In this document: positions 10,395-18,583 of the stretch, piece by piece
How positions within the stretch are numbered: position 1 is the stretch's first letter
Layout of the letters: each line of letters begins with the position of its first letter
NCBI GenBank assembly: GCA_964408185.1
Contig: CAYOYK010000009.1
Span: forward strand, 7,118-71,117
DNA: 64,000 nt
From: CAYOYK01 sp964408185
Lineage (GTDB): Bacteria > Bacillota > Clostridia > Christensenellales > Aristaeellaceae
Direction of reading: 5' to 3'
Notes under the pieces: model-generated
What the model was told of the DNA's origin: nothing
Databases searched by the model: none
The model's input: only the letters and a program-made list of their open reading frames with translations
Made by a program: the position numbers and the translations under genes

Positions 10395-11372
10395 ATGGAG
10401 TATACACAGCTTGGCAATTCCGGCATTCAGGTATCGCGCCTCTGCGTGGGCTGCATGAGCTTTGGCGACCCCGCAAGCAAAATGCACGCATGGACGCTCA
10501 ACCCGGAGGAGAGCGAGGCCATCATCGCGCACGCGCTGGACTTGGGCATCACGTTCTTTGATACCGCCAACTGCTATTCGGCGGGCACCAGCGAGGAATA
10601 CCTCAGCCGCGCGCTCAAAAAGCACGTCGCGCGCGATCGGGTGGTCATCGCAACCAAGGTGTACATCAACGAGGGCCATCTGTCGCGGGCAGCCATCCTG
10701 CGGGAGATCGACGGCTCGCTCAAGCGCCTCGGCACCGACTATGTGGACCTGTACATCATCCATCGCTTCGATTACGATACGCCCATCGAGGAAACCATGG
10801 AGACGCTCGACAGCCTTGTCAAGGCGGGCAAGGTGCGCGCGCTGGGCGCAAGCGCCATGTACGGCTACCAGTTCCATAATATGCAGATCGCCGCCGAGCG
10901 CAACGGCTGGACGAAATTTGTCAGCATGCAGGATCACTACAACCTGCTCTACCGCGAGGACGAGCGCGAGCTGATCCCCATTTGCGAGCAGATGGGCGTG
11001 AGCCGCACGCCGTACAGCCCGCTGGCCGCCGGACGCCTGAGCCGTTTGGATTGGAAGGCCGACACCCTGCGCAGCCAGACCGACAAGACCGCCGTCTCCA
11101 AGTATGATGGCACCGAGCAGCAGGACTACGCCATCGTGCAGCGCGTGCATGAGCTGGCCGAGAAGTACGGCAGAACCATGACGCAAATCGCGCTGGCGTG
11201 GCAGTTTGCCAAGGGCGTGACCGCTCCCATCGTGGGCGCGACCAAGGCCAAGTACATGACCGACGCGGCGGGCGCGCTGGATGTGAAGCTCACCGCCGAG
11301 GAGGTGCGTTACCTGGAGGAGCCCTACCTGCCGCACAAGATCACGGGCGCGCTGGCGCCGGATCAGAGATAG
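10395..11372 (+). CDS. Aldo-keto reductase (Tas/YajO-like)
   Basis: This NADPH-dependent oxidoreductase of 325 residues has a TIM-barrel fold. The catalytic tetrad is visible: Asp56 and Tyr61 in FDTANCY, Lys88 in ATKVY and His123 in IIHRFD. The cofactor-binding end (PIVGATKAKYM) is also present. The family reduces aldehydes and ketones. The start ATG 10395 follows AAGGAGGAAACCGC. It is monocistronic between a MerR-type promoter and a strong terminator, which suggests induction by electrophile or aldehyde stress; that regulation is inferred from the operator shape. Confidence 0.92.
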   Translation: MEYTQLGNSGIQVSRLCVGCMSFGDPASKMHAWTLNPEESEAIIAHALDLGITFFDTANCYSAGTSEEYLSRALKKHVARDRVVIATKVYINEGHLSRAAILREIDGSLKRLGTDYVDLYIIHRFDYDTPIEETMETLDSLVKAGKVRALGASAMYGYQFHNMQIAAERNGWTKFVSMQDHYNLLYREDERELIPICEQMGVSRTPYSPLAAGRLSRLDWKADTLRSQTDKTAVSKYDGTEQQDYAIVQRVHELAEKYGRTMTQIALAWQFAKGVTAPIVGATKAKYMTDAAGALDVKLTAEEVRYLEEPYLPHKITGALAPDQR

Positions 11373-11405
11373 CGCTGCGGGAGCGCGAAACGCAAAACGC
11401 ACAAA

Positions 11406-11440
11406 AGGCGCGGGGCGATCTGCCCCCGCGCCTGTTTTTT
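11406..11440 (+). terminator. Rho-independent terminator after the aldo-keto reductase
   Basis: AGGCGCGGGG and CCCCGCGCCT form a 10-bp stem followed by GTTTTTT. Confidence 0.9.
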
Positions 11441-11651
11441 CTATTAGCCCGCGTTCGCGCGGGACACCCCGGCTCGACTCCATCGCCCGGTTTGCCGCCG
11501 ATATTGACCCGCGTGCGCGCGGGGAGCCCTGCTCGCCACGCCGTTGCGCTTGAGCACGCACGTATTGACCCGCGTGCGCGCGAGAGTCACTTGTGCGGAG
11601 TGGCAATGGTTGGGCGACCTGTGTTCAACCCCGCGTGCGCGCGGGGGTCAC
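11441..11651. CRISPR. Degenerate four-repeat CRISPR-like array, type I-E geometry, no cas genes
   Basis: Four 29-bp repeats start at 11441, 11501, 11562 and 11623, separated by three unrelated 31-32 bp spacers (period 60/61/61). All share a core palindrome around GCGTGCGCGCG, preceded by ATTGACCC-like and followed by GGGGTCAC-like ends. Read on the minus strand they resemble type I-E repeats (GTG, CCCGCGC, CACGCGGGG, GAAC). Pairwise identity is only about 75-80%, far below a working array. No cas gene lies in the window. The repeat at 11623 encodes the last residues of the AraC gene. A decayed orphan array is the best reading; chance palindromes with regular spacing are the alternative. Confidence 0.45.
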
Positions 11652-12521
11652 GCCCACGTGCTTGAGGTACGCGGTTGGGCTCATGCCCACCACGTGCTTG
11701 AATTGCTTGCTGAAGTGATACGGGTCGCTCATGCCGATCTCCGCGCCGGTATCGCGCACGCTCAGGCCTGTGCGCAGCAGCGTTTTGGCGCGCTCCATTT
11801 TGAGGAATTGCAGGTACCCCAGCGGCGGAATGCCCAGTTCCGTGGAGAATCGCTTGCGGAAGGTCTCCACCGGCATGCGGCTGATGGCCGCCATGTCCGC
11901 CAGTGAAAGATTCTCGCGGAAGCGGCTGGCGCGCAGCGCGTCCACCACGCGGGCGATCTCATGGCTGAGGGTCGCGCTCATGGCGACGGGCTGTCCGGCA
12001 TGCGCCGCAATGAGGCTCCACAGGAGCTGGCTGAGCTGATAGCTCGCGTCCCCGGTATCGGTATGGCGCACGAGCACCTGCACGATCTGCCGGGTGAGCA
12101 GCACCTGCGAGGGCAGCACGCCCTGCTTGGCGGGCGCGGTGGACAGCGCGTTCATCTGCTGCAAAAAGTCGCCGCTCAGCGGCCCGTCCAGCGTAAACCA
12201 AAGGATGCGCGCGTCCTTGGCCTGCCGGAGCACACAGCCCGGCACGGACGGCGGAATCACCACGCACTCGCCCTTTTGCACCTCAAACAGGGAATCCTCG
12301 GCCTCAAACAGCAGGCAGCCGTCGTCCACGATCATCCACAGCCATTGGGTCATGGGGCTTAGCTGGTAGGCGCTTTGCTGGAGCATCGCGCTGCCCGCGC
12401 TGTGCAACCATACGCCGCTTTGCGTGACAAGCGTTACCGGGCAATGCGTTCCCGCCACAAATACGCCGGGCTCGCCGTCGCCCAGCAGAGGCGGGATGGG
12501 AATCAGATCAAGCAGAGACAT
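11625..12521 (-). CDS. AraC family transcriptional regulator with cupin sensor domain
   Basis: The 298-residue protein has an N-terminal cupin-like ligand domain (about residues 1-160). The C-terminal double helix-turn-helix reads LADMAAISRMPVETFRKRF and then GAEIGMSDPYHFSKQFKHVVG, the latter being the AraC signature. These regulators usually control sugar or stress genes; the target is unknown. The start is ATG 12521 after AAAGGAGCTGTTTTG. The longer frame upstream runs through the promoter and is not used. The final eight residues (VTPARTRG) come from the CRISPR-like repeat, so the natural C-terminus may have been altered. Confidence 0.9.
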   Translation of the reverse strand: MSLLDLIPIPPLLGDGEPGVFVAGTHCPVTLVTQSGVWLHSAGSAMLQQSAYQLSPMTQWLWMIVDDGCLLFEAEDSLFEVQKGECVVIPPSVPGCVLRQAKDARILWFTLDGPLSGDFLQQMNALSTAPAKQGVLPSQVLLTRQIVQVLVRHTDTGDASYQLSQLLWSLIAAHAGQPVAMSATLSHEIARVVDALRASRFRENLSLADMAAISRMPVETFRKRFSTELGIPPLGYLQFLKMERAKTLLRTGLSVRDTGAEIGMSDPYHFSKQFKHVVGMSPTAYLKHVGVTPARTRG

Positions 12522-12573
12522 CAAAACAGCTCCTTTACGCGGGCGGTCGCCCGGCGGAAGAATCATCCTAACC

Positions 12574-12602
12574 ATTGTATCGGCTCGATGGGCCGCTGTC
12601 AA
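12574..12602 (-). promoter_or_regulatory. Sigma-A promoter of the AraC regulator
   Basis: On the minus strand TTGACA (12602-12597), 17 bp and TACAAT (12579-12574): near consensus. Confidence 0.85.
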
Positions 12603-12666
12603 GAGATGGATGTCCTCCCGCCACAGTTTTACAACCAGATTTGACATTTGCCGAGCATCCCCCGCC

Positions 12667-13605
12667 TCATCCCCACGCCGACGCGCCTCCGCAGGCGAAC
12701 ACGCCATGCAGCGAGCCGCCGGACAGCGCGGCCCGCGCTCGCGGCCAGAGGGCCTCGGCCAGCTCCGCGAGGTACTGCCGATCCTCCCCGGCGGGCAGGC
12801 CGAGGGTCTCGGCGGCGCGGTGAGCGGCTTCGCGCAGGAGGCTGCGGCCCGCCCCGTCGCTCAGGCCGCCCAGCCGATACGCAAGCGCGGCTTCCTCGCC
12901 GGGCGCAAAGCGGAGCGCGCACACGTCGCCGCCCGCGAGCGCCAGCCCCACGGCGCAGGCCGCAACGGGCTCGTACAGGTTGACCAGCGGCTCCTCCCAC
13001 TCGCCGTAATACCGCCGGAGCACCGCGCGCGCCGGGCCCTCCCCCGCCAGCGCGAGCAAGCGCTCCTCGATGCGCAGCCGCCGCAGGTATTCCCCTACAA
13101 ACGCCACGCCCGGCAACGCCTCCGGCACGGGCAGGCACAACGGATAGTCGATATCGGCGGGGATCTCCTGCGCGGCAAGCCGCCAGTCGTACCGCGTGAA
13201 GAACGGGGCGATCCCGCGCAGCGTATCCCGCAGGGCGCGGCTCGCGTAGGGCGGCGCGGCTTCAAGCGCCTCGCCGTAGAGCGCGCGGGTCTGCGCGACA
13301 CGCTCCCGCAGCAGCGTCCAGCCGGAGCGCAGGCAATCGTCCAGCTCGCCGCGAAGCAGGGCCTGCGCGGGCAGGCCGCGCTCGCGCTGCCAATAGCTCA
13401 GCGTAAAGCACGCGGATTCATACAGCGCCTCGGCCCACTCCACAGGCAGCGAGGTCGAATCGCCCTGCGTATAGCGGCTCGCCTGCCGCGCCAGCAGCGC
13501 CCACAGGCGCTCCCGCAGCAGGGCCTGCTCGCTGTCCGTAAGCCCGTCCGTCAGGCGTGCGAGCGCGATCTCCGCGCCCACGGCCTGTTGAGACTCTTTG
13601 CTCAT
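12667..13605 (-). CDS. DUF6179 domain protein
   Basis: The 312-residue protein matches my memory of DUF6179, a Clostridia family of unknown function that occurs next to DUF6323. Recognisable segments are LLARQASRYTQGDSTSLPVE near residue 40 and APFFTRYDWRLAAQEIPADIDYPL near residue 150. It has no signal peptide or membrane segment. The start is ATG 13605 after GGGAGGCGTGACGGC, 4 nt after the stop of the DUF6323 gene, so the two are co-translated. The strict pairing suggests a two-component complex. No catalytic motif is visible to me. Confidence 0.7.
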   Translation of the reverse strand: MSKESQQAVGAEIALARLTDGLTDSEQALLRERLWALLARQASRYTQGDSTSLPVEWAEALYESACFTLSYWQRERGLPAQALLRGELDDCLRSGWTLLRERVAQTRALYGEALEAAPPYASRALRDTLRGIAPFFTRYDWRLAAQEIPADIDYPLCLPVPEALPGVAFVGEYLRRLRIEERLLALAGEGPARAVLRRYYGEWEEPLVNLYEPVAACAVGLALAGGDVCALRFAPGEEAALAYRLGGLSDGAGRSLLREAAHRAAETLGLPAGEDRQYLAELAEALWPRARAALSGGSLHGVFACGGASAWG

Positions 13606-13609
13606 GCCG

Positions 13610-14029
13610 TCACGCCTCCCGCCACAGTCGGTACAGCTCCTCCGGCGACAGCCCCGCGACGTATTCCGTCGCGCCCTGCGCGGGGCCGTTGAACGCCAGC
13701 GCAAGGGCCTCCACCAGCTCGTCGTCCGCAAACGCGTCGTCCGATTCGCTCTTGAAGTAGTAAAACAGCTCCTGCATCTCCAGCAGCGTATCGCAATAGC
13801 TGCGCCGATCCAGATACGGCGAGTCGCATAGCGCATAGATCAGCCGCGGCAGAATCCCCACGCCAAGCTCAATTCGCCCCGTATCCGCCAGCGCCTCCCG
13901 GCAGCCGTCCGCCAGCGCTTGCAGTTGGCCCTCGGTCAGGCTCATGCCGTAGCGCTCGGACAGCCCGTTGGTCTGCCGCAGCGCGTCCAGCAGCGCCGCG
14001 CGCTGAAGCATCGCCAAGGAACACTCCAT
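13610..14029 (-). CDS. DUF6323 family protein
   Basis: This 139-residue protein has the DUF6323 pattern: LTEGQLQALADGCREALADT, then RIELGVGILPRLIYALCDSPYL, then LLEMQELFYYFKSESDD and DDELVEALALAFNG. The function of the family is unknown. I chose ATG 14029 because GGAGG lies 8 nt upstream; starts at 14035 and 14077 are possible. It is the first gene of a two-gene operon with the DUF6179 gene. Its 5' end faces the birA promoter, so the two units are divergent and share about 50-200 bp of control DNA. Confidence 0.7.
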   Translation of the reverse strand: MECSLAMLQRAALLDALRQTNGLSERYGMSLTEGQLQALADGCREALADTGRIELGVGILPRLIYALCDSPYLDRRSYCDTLLEMQELFYYFKSESDDAFADDELVEALALAFNGPAQGATEYVAGLSPEELYRLWREA

Positions 14030-14080
14030 GTCCATCGCCTCCGCGCCCAGCGTACACCCACCCGCAAAGCAAGACAAGAC

Positions 14081-14109
14081 TTGACTTTTCGGCCGATTTG
14101 TGCTATGCT
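14081..14109 (+). promoter_or_regulatory. birA operon promoter P1
   Basis: TTGACT (14081-14086), 17 bp, TATGCT (14104-14109). Confidence 0.75.
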
Positions 14110-14151
14110 GTGTTCATCGGAAAAGGCAACATAGGCCCCCTACACAACCAC

Positions 14152-14180
14152 TTGCGTATTGTGTTTTTTTGCTGTACACT
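14152..14180 (+). promoter_or_regulatory. birA operon promoter P2
   Basis: TTGCGT (14152-14157), 17 bp, TACACT (14175-14180). This is a second, weaker candidate 71 bp downstream of P1; no biotin operator palindrome is evident. Confidence 0.5.
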
Positions 14181-14227
14181 ATCTGGTAGATGTAATTAGA
14201 CTCGCAACCCAAAGGAAGGTGTTGTCC

Positions 14228-15220
14228 GTGGACGCGATTCTATACCTGCTCAGTACCGATACGCCCCTCAGCGGCGAGGCCCTCTGCCAGCGGCTGGGCA
14301 TGACGCGCGCCGCCGTGTGGAAGCGCATCCAAAAGCTGCGTCAGGCCGGCTACCGCATCGAAGGCATGGGCAAGCGCGGCTATTTGCTGGTCGCGCCGGA
14401 GGATTTGCTGCTGCCGTTTTACATTCAGCGCGATCTCAAAACCAAGCGGCTGGGCCGATTTGATATCCTCTATGAACGGGTGATGGCTTCCACCAACGAT
14501 ACCCTCAAGGCGCTGCTGCCGCAGGCCCCGCAATCCGGCACGCTCTGCCTGTGCGAGCGGCAAACGCACGGCAAGGGCCGCATGCAGCGCACATGGGAGG
14601 CCGCCGAGGGGGAAAACCTCTTGCAGTCCGTGCTTCTGCGCCCCAAGCTCACGCCGGAGCAGGGCCAGCTTTGCACGCTGGCCGCCGCCGTGGCGCTGGC
14701 CGAAGCCATCGAGGAGCAAACGGGGCAGCCCGCGCGCATCAAATGGCCGAACGATATCGTCGTCGGCACGCGCAAGGTGGCCGGGATCCTGACGGAAATG
14801 GCCGTGAACATGGATAGCGTGGAGCATGCGATCATCGGCGCGGGAGTGAACGTGAACCAGCGCAGCTTCCCAAAGGCGCTGGAGGATAAGGCCACGTCGC
14901 TTGCGCTGCTTACCGGAGCGAGTGTGGATCGGCGTGCATTGCTGTGCCTGTATTTGCTCCGCTTGGAGGAGGCCATGGAGCGCGTGGAGGCCGACGGGCT
15001 GGCGGGCATCCGCGAGGAGTACGAGGCGCGATCGGTCACGCTGGGCAAGCGCGTCAAGGTGCAAAGCGGCCTGCTGGGCCAAACGGTCGATATGATCGGC
15101 ATTGCCACCGGCCTGAGCGATACCGGGGCGCTGCTGGTGACGGACGAGAACGGCATGGAGCACCCGGTGCTCAGCGCGGACGTATCGGTAAGAGGAGTGA
15201 TGGGGTATGTCGATGTTTGA
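14228..15220 (+). CDS. birA: Bifunctional biotin ligase / biotin operon repressor BirA
   Basis: The 330-residue protein has an N-terminal winged helix (LSGEALCQRLGMTRAAVWKRIQ). The biotin-protein ligase domain follows, with the biotinyl-AMP loop GKGRMQRTW and the KWPNDI motif, then a C-terminal SH3-like domain. It joins biotin to carboxyl carrier proteins and, with the helix-turn-helix, represses biotin genes. The start is GTG 14228, 8 nt after AAAGGAAGG. It leads an operon whose genes overlap: the next gene starts 14 nt before its stop. It may respond to biotin, but I see no classic operator near its own promoter. Confidence 0.93.
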   Translation: MDAILYLLSTDTPLSGEALCQRLGMTRAAVWKRIQKLRQAGYRIEGMGKRGYLLVAPEDLLLPFYIQRDLKTKRLGRFDILYERVMASTNDTLKALLPQAPQSGTLCLCERQTHGKGRMQRTWEAAEGENLLQSVLLRPKLTPEQGQLCTLAAAVALAEAIEEQTGQPARIKWPNDIVVGTRKVAGILTEMAVNMDSVEHAIIGAGVNVNQRSFPKALEDKATSLALLTGASVDRRALLCLYLLRLEEAMERVEADGLAGIREEYEARSVTLGKRVKVQSGLLGQTVDMIGIATGLSDTGALLVTDENGMEHPVLSADVSVRGVMGYVDV

Positions 15221-16163
15221 GGGTTCCATTACGCAGGTGCACGGGATCCGCGTGGGGCAGGCGGAAAACCAGTCGGCGCGCACCGGGCTCACGGTGGTGC
15301 TGTGCAGCCGCGAGGGCGCGGTGCCCGGCGCGGACGTGCGCGGCGCGGCCCCCGGCACGAGGGAGATTGACCTGTGCAGGCCGGAAAACGCCGTGGAGCG
15401 CGCCAACGCCGTGGTGCTCACCGGCGGCAGCGCGTTCGGGCTGGGCAGCGTGGACGGCGTGATGCGCTTTTTGGAGCAAAACGAGGTCGGCGTGGACATG
15501 GGCGTATGCCATGTGCCCATCGTTCCCGCCGCCGTGCTGTTTGATTTGACCGTCGGCGACGCGCGCATCCGCCCGGACGCGGCCATGGCCATCGAGGCCT
15601 GCAAGGCGGCCGGAAAGGACGTGCGGCAGGGCCGTCATGGCGCGGGCACGGGCGCGACCGTCGGCAAGCTGGTGCCCGGCGCTGTCTGCGCGCCCGGCGG
15701 CGTCGGCACGGCCTCCCTCACGCTGCCCTGCGGGGTCACGGTGGGGGCCATCGTGGCCGTCAACGCCGTGGGTGACGTATTCCACCCCCACACGGGCAAA
15801 ACGCTGGCCTGCGGGCATTTGGGCAACGGCCAGCCGATTTTGAGCGAAAGCCTGCTCTTTGGGCAGGTTCCGGCGGAGGAGCTGCTCAAGTTCCCGCCCG
15901 TGGGCAGCAACACGACCATCGGCGTGGTCGCCACCGACGCGGTGCTTACCAAGGCGCAGGTCGCGCGGCTCGCCACCTGCGCGCACGACGGCTACGCCCG
16001 CTGCATCCGCCCCGTCCATACTCAGATGGACGGCGATACGGCCTTTGCGCTGGCGACCTGCCGCGTGGACGCGGATGTGAACCTGCTCACCCTCTGCGCA
16101 GCCGCCGCCGAGGTGACCGCCCGCGCCATCAGCAACGCCGTGACCGCGGGAGCCGAGGCATGA
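15207..16163 (+). CDS. P1 (DmpA-type) peptidase family protein
   Basis: The 318-residue protein belongs to the self-processing N-terminal-nucleophile-like P1/S58 family. LTGGSAFGL (residues 71-79) and GTGATVGKL are conserved. The expected cleavage/nucleophile region is SNTTIGVVATDA in the C-terminal third. Family members are aminopeptidases or beta-peptidyl aminopeptidases. It is cytoplasmic with no signal peptide. It overlaps birA by 14 nt and acpS by 4 nt (ATGA), so it is translationally coupled in this operon. The substrate is unknown. Confidence 0.85.
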   Translation: MSMFEGSITQVHGIRVGQAENQSARTGLTVVLCSREGAVPGADVRGAAPGTREIDLCRPENAVERANAVVLTGGSAFGLGSVDGVMRFLEQNEVGVDMGVCHVPIVPAAVLFDLTVGDARIRPDAAMAIEACKAAGKDVRQGRHGAGTGATVGKLVPGAVCAPGGVGTASLTLPCGVTVGAIVAVNAVGDVFHPHTGKTLACGHLGNGQPILSESLLFGQVPAEELLKFPPVGSNTTIGVVATDAVLTKAQVARLATCAHDGYARCIRPVHTQMDGDTAFALATCRVDADVNLLTLCAAAAEVTARAISNAVTAGAEA

Positions 16164-16531
16164 TCGGGCTGGGAATCGACCTGTGCGAGGTCGCACGCAT
16201 CCAAATCACGCTTGACAAGGGCGACGCTTTTTTGCGCCGCTTTTTTACGGAGGAGGAGCGCGCGTACCTGAGCCGCCGCAACGCCATGGCCGCCCAGAGC
16301 GCGGCCGCGATGTTCGCCGCCAAGGAGGCGTTCCTCAAGGCGCTGGGGCTGGGGCTGGACGGCGGCGTGCCCTTGGCCGATATCGGCGTGCGGCACAGCG
16401 CGGGCGGGCAGCCCTCGTATCAGCTTACGGGCGCGGCGCTGGACGCGCTGGCGAAATCGGGCGCGAAGGCCGCGCACCTCAGCCTGACCCACGAGGCCGG
16501 ACTGGCGGCGGCCGTGTGCGCGCTGGAATAA
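16160..16531 (+). CDS. acpS: Holo-[acyl-carrier-protein] synthase
   Basis: This 123-residue enzyme transfers 4'-phosphopantetheine from CoA to acyl carrier protein. The magnesium-binding motif GIGIDLCEV-like start (GLGIDLCEVARI) and FAAKEAFLKALG motif are both intact, and the length is normal for AcpS. It overlaps the preceding gene by ATGA and precedes the NnrE-NnrD fusion by 19 nt. acpS next to nnrD/nnrE is a common Firmicutes arrangement. Confidence 0.95.
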   Translation: MIGLGIDLCEVARIQITLDKGDAFLRRFFTEEERAYLSRRNAMAAQSAAAMFAAKEAFLKALGLGLDGGVPLADIGVRHSAGGQPSYQLTGAALDALAKSGAKAAHLSLTHEAGLAAAVCALE

Positions 16532-16550
16532 CTCTGGGGAGGAAAACGCC

Positions 16551-18440
16551 ATGCGATACACCCTGACCCCCGCGCAAATGAGGGCGGCGGAGCGGCGGCT
16601 GTGCGACGGCCTTGGCCTGCCGGAGGCGGTGCTGATGGAGCGCGCCGCGGAGCACATCGCGGCGGCGGCGCAACGGCTGATGGACGGGCGGCGCGGCCGC
16701 GTGCTGGTGCTGTGCGGCACGGGCGGCAACGGCGGCGACGGACTGGCGGCGGCGCGGCTGCTGGCGGCGGCGGGCACGGCGGTGACGGTCTGGCTGCTGG
16801 GCGGAGAGCGCAATCCCTTGTGCGAGCTGCAATATCAGTGGCTCCAGCGCTGCGGCGGCGAGCCGACCATTCGCCCGGCCGGGCGCGCCTCGCGCGCGGG
16901 CGAATGGCCCGCCGATACCATCGTTGTGGTGGACGCGCTGTTTGGCACGGGCCTTACCCGCGCGCCGGAGGGCACGGCAGCAGCGCTGATCGCGCAGATC
17001 AACGCGCTCACGGGCGTGCCCGTGCTGGCGGCGGACGTTCCCTCCGGGCTGGATGCGGAAACGGGCGCGATATACGGCGACGCTGTCCGCGCCACGGAGA
17101 CGGTTTGCTTCCACGCCTACAAGACCGGGCTGCTGCTGGGCGAGGGCCCCGGCTGCACCGGGCGCGTGACCGTGTGCGATATCGGTCTGCCCGCCGAGGC
17201 TCCCCCGGACGGCGCGTGGCTGGCGCTGGAGCCGGAGGATTTTGCGCGGCTGCTGCCGCGTCGCTCGCGCGCCACGCACAAGGGCAGCTACGGCCGCCTG
17301 CTGGTGCTGGCCGGCAGCGAGGGCATGGCGGGCGCGGCGGAGCTGTGCGCGTCGGCCGCGCTGAAAACGGGCGTGGGCCTGTGCACGGTTGCCTGTCCGG
17401 CGTCGCTTGTGCCGCTTGTGCAGCAGAGCGTCCCCAGCGCGACCTGCATCGCGCTGCCCCTAGAGGATCCTCGCGCCGCTTGGGCGATGCTGGAGCCGGT
17501 GCTTGCCAAGGCGGACGCGCTTGCCTGCGGCTGCGGGCTGGGCCAGAGCAAGCCCGTATGGATGCTGCTGATGCAGGTATTCGCCTATTTGCAGGCGCAC
17601 GAGCTGCCTGCCGTGCTGGACGCGGATGCGCTCAATGTGCTCGCGCAGCTGCAAAACGCCGATACGGACGCGCCCTATCGGCTTGGCAGGCAGGTGGTGC
17701 TGACCCCGCACCCCATGGAGGCCGCGCGCTTGCTGGGCCGCGCCGCCGTGAAGGAGCTGCCCGCGCCGGAGGAGTGCCTTCGTCTGCTGGGCGAGCGGTA
17801 CGGGGCCAGCGTGGTGCTCAAGGGCGCGCACAGCCTGATGGCCTCCGGCGAGGGTCGCGCGGTGAACCTGCGCGGCACGGCGGCCATGGCCAAGGGCGGC
17901 AGCGGAGACGCGCTTACGGGCGTGCTGGGCGCGCTGCTGGCCGGCAACAAGACCTATCGGCTGGACATGCTGTCGCTTTTGCAGGCGGGCTGCTACCTGC
18001 ACGGCGCGGCGGGCGAGCTGGCCGCGCGGCTTTCCGGCGAGCGCGGGCTGCTGGCGACCGGGCTGATCGAGTCCCTCGGCCAAGTGGACGCTCGCCCGTC
18101 CTGCGCCGAGGCGCTGGGCGAGCTGGTCACCGTGACCGTGGATCGCCCGCTGGGCAGCGCGCATCCCAGACGGCCGGATATCGTATACGCGGTCAACTAC
18201 GGCTACGTGTACGGCATACGCGGCGGCGACGGCGCATGGCAGGACGCCTATGTGCTGGGCGTGGAAAACGAGCCCCTCGATCATTTTACGGGGCAGGTGG
18301 TCGCCGTCATCGAGCGGCTGGACGATATCGAGAGCAAATGGGTGGTCGCGCCGCGCGGCAGCCGCCCCACCGAAGCGGAGATCCGCGAACAGACCGTGTT
18401 TGTGGAGCAGTATTTCCAGAGCGTGGTGCATCTGCTGTAA
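16551..18440 (+). CDS. nnrD: NAD(P)H-hydrate epimerase/dehydratase fused to a pyrophosphatase-like domain
   Basis: This 629-residue protein repairs hydrated NAD(P)H. Residues 1-215 are the NnrE epimerase (GTGGNGGDG, ALFGTGL, DVPSGLDAETG). Residues about 230-505 are the ADP-dependent NnrD dehydratase (HKGSYGRLLVLAGS, LTPHPMEAARLLG, AMAKGGSGDALTG). Bifunctional Nnr proteins normally stop near residue 500. Here about 107 more residues follow (VTVTVDRPLGSAHP, VNYGYVYGI, FTGQVVAVIERLDD, KWVVAP, FVEQYFQS). These match a small family I inorganic-pyrophosphatase-like protein usually encoded alone in Clostridia. RBS GGGGAGG precedes ATG 16551. The joining of the third domain is the odd feature. Confidence 0.9.
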   Translation: MRYTLTPAQMRAAERRLCDGLGLPEAVLMERAAEHIAAAAQRLMDGRRGRVLVLCGTGGNGGDGLAAARLLAAAGTAVTVWLLGGERNPLCELQYQWLQRCGGEPTIRPAGRASRAGEWPADTIVVVDALFGTGLTRAPEGTAAALIAQINALTGVPVLAADVPSGLDAETGAIYGDAVRATETVCFHAYKTGLLLGEGPGCTGRVTVCDIGLPAEAPPDGAWLALEPEDFARLLPRRSRATHKGSYGRLLVLAGSEGMAGAAELCASAALKTGVGLCTVACPASLVPLVQQSVPSATCIALPLEDPRAAWAMLEPVLAKADALACGCGLGQSKPVWMLLMQVFAYLQAHELPAVLDADALNVLAQLQNADTDAPYRLGRQVVLTPHPMEAARLLGRAAVKELPAPEECLRLLGERYGASVVLKGAHSLMASGEGRAVNLRGTAAMAKGGSGDALTGVLGALLAGNKTYRLDMLSLLQAGCYLHGAAGELAARLSGERGLLATGLIESLGQVDARPSCAEALGELVTVTVDRPLGSAHPRRPDIVYAVNYGYVYGIRGGDGAWQDAYVLGVENEPLDHFTGQVVAVIERLDDIESKWVVAPRGSRPTEAEIREQTVFVEQYFQSVVHLL

Positions 18441-18532
18441 ACGCGGCGCGGCAAAGCGGGCGCGCCGTCAGGTTGGCTATGCGCCGTTGAGCTGCCGCAC
18501 AAACGCGTCCGGCGCTTTTTCCGTAAGCCATC

Positions 18533-18565
18533 AAGCCCGCGCGCTGCTAGGCAGCGCGCGGGCTT
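18533..18565. terminator. Perfect 15-bp hairpin between convergent genes
   Basis: AAGCCCGCGCGCTGC and its exact complement flank TAG. There is no T tract on either side; it separates the nnr operon from nadE and probably ends both. Confidence 0.6.
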
Positions 18566-18583
18566 GGCATATCGTTCGCTCGC

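Noticed and set aside
11610..11623. A 14-nt identity between the last CRISPR-like spacer and the hairpin element at 53593-53606, as a self-targeting spacer
   Set aside because: Only 13 of about 32 spacer bases match, no AAG-type PAM is adjacent, and one such match is not improbable in 64 kb of GC-rich DNA.
14110..14227. A BirA biotin operator in the birA leader
   Set aside because: No TTGTTAAC-type palindrome with a ~15-bp gap is present.
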